NCBI GenBank assembly: GCA_038324085.1
Contig: JBBQHP010000008.1
Location: 90,655-154,654, forward strand
Source: Ga0077523 sp038324085
Lineage (GTDB): Bacteria > Pseudomonadota > Gammaproteobacteria > Burkholderiales > Ga0077523
Reading direction: 5' to 3'
Length of the DNA: 64,000 nucleotides
This document shows, one piece after another, positions 63,899 to 64,000 of this stretch (its first letter is position 1; every line of letters starts with the position of its first letter). The position numbers were made by a program, and so were the translations under genes. The notes beneath the pieces were generated by a model. The model ran no database searches and had not been told where the DNA came from. It saw only the letters and a program-made list of their open reading frames with translations.

Positions 63899-63999
63899 GA
63901 GCCGCTCGAAGCGGCTGATCGGGGTCGCTAACGCGGCCCCGCGTTCTTGGGGCCACCTTCGTGGGGGCCGCCTGTCATTGCCATAGCCTCATTTGGTCC
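63899..63999 (-). other. Palindrome-rich DNA with a truncated reverse-strand open frame
   Basis: AGCCGCT-CGA-AGCGGCT (63900-63916) is a perfect 7-bp hairpin. GGCCCC (63935-63940) pairs with GGGGCC (63949-63954). A reverse-strand frame runs in from the window edge and stops at 63928; its visible tail is NEAMAMTGGPHEGGPKNAGP. A Gly/Pro-rich protein end followed by hairpins is what the end of an IS200/IS605-type element with a tnpB gene could look like, but this is weak. Confidence 0.3.
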
Positions 64000-64000
64000 A

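Overview
This is a GC-rich, densely coded bacterial chromosome segment with no rRNA, tRNA, phage or CRISPR. The gene set suggests a betaproteobacterium: alaS-recX-recA, PmbA/DarP/MogA, an nrdR-rib-nusB operon, a PEP-CTERM protein and many cyclic-nucleotide signalling proteins. Genus cannot be set from sequence reading alone.

Layout. 1-8.7 kb: the 3' part of glnE, a membrane adenylate cyclase, ilvE, a zf-CHCC protein, waaF, a SnoaL-like protein, a YheT hydrolase, and an ECF sigma factor with a cupin partner. 8.8-16.3 kb: phosphomannomutase/phosphoglucomutase, an EAL-HDOD protein, an SRPBCC protein, and alaS-recX-recA. 16.4-19.8 kb: a Ser/Thr kinase-HDOD-GAF protein coupled to an adenylate cyclase-FHA protein. 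19.9-21.8 kb: thiL-pgpA-pncC. 21.8-26.3 kb: a DUF3034 protein divergent from an exported truncated haemoglobin, a cupredoxin-like protein and a GGDEF-EAL protein. 26.3-32.7 kb: a reverse-strand housekeeping operon glyA-nrdR-ribD-ribE-ribBX-ribH-nusB-panB. 32.7-36.3 kb: a histidine kinase/response regulator trio. 36.7-44.9 kb: cstA-ybdD, an ion channel, pmbA divergent from darP-mogA, a peroxiredoxin, greB and pdxH. 45-50.5 kb: two GSTs, glutathione reductase, RidA and a Kef-type K+/H+ antiporter, which together form a glutathione/electrophile neighbourhood.

50.5-64 kb is the accessory part. It has long low-coding gaps, a remnant of a receiver domain, a lone PepSY protein, a CoA-transferase carrying a clean in-frame internal deletion, HMG-CoA lyase, two tandem GMC oxidoreductases, a 1177-residue repeat protein with a PEP-CTERM sorting signal, and a frameshifted outer-membrane protein gene. 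The repeat protein has a very good sigma-54 promoter match about 230 nt upstream of its start.

The most interesting items are: (i) the haemoglobin/cupredoxin/c-di-GMP operon with its divergent DUF3034 gene, a possible gas or redox sensing unit; (ii) the sigma-54 promoter before the repeat-built PEP-CTERM protein; (iii) the kinase-HDOD-GAF / cyclase-FHA pair; (iv) the RibBX-type enzyme with a dead cyclohydrolase II domain; and (v) two gene-decay events that can be read directly in the sequence. I saw no anti-phage defence system.
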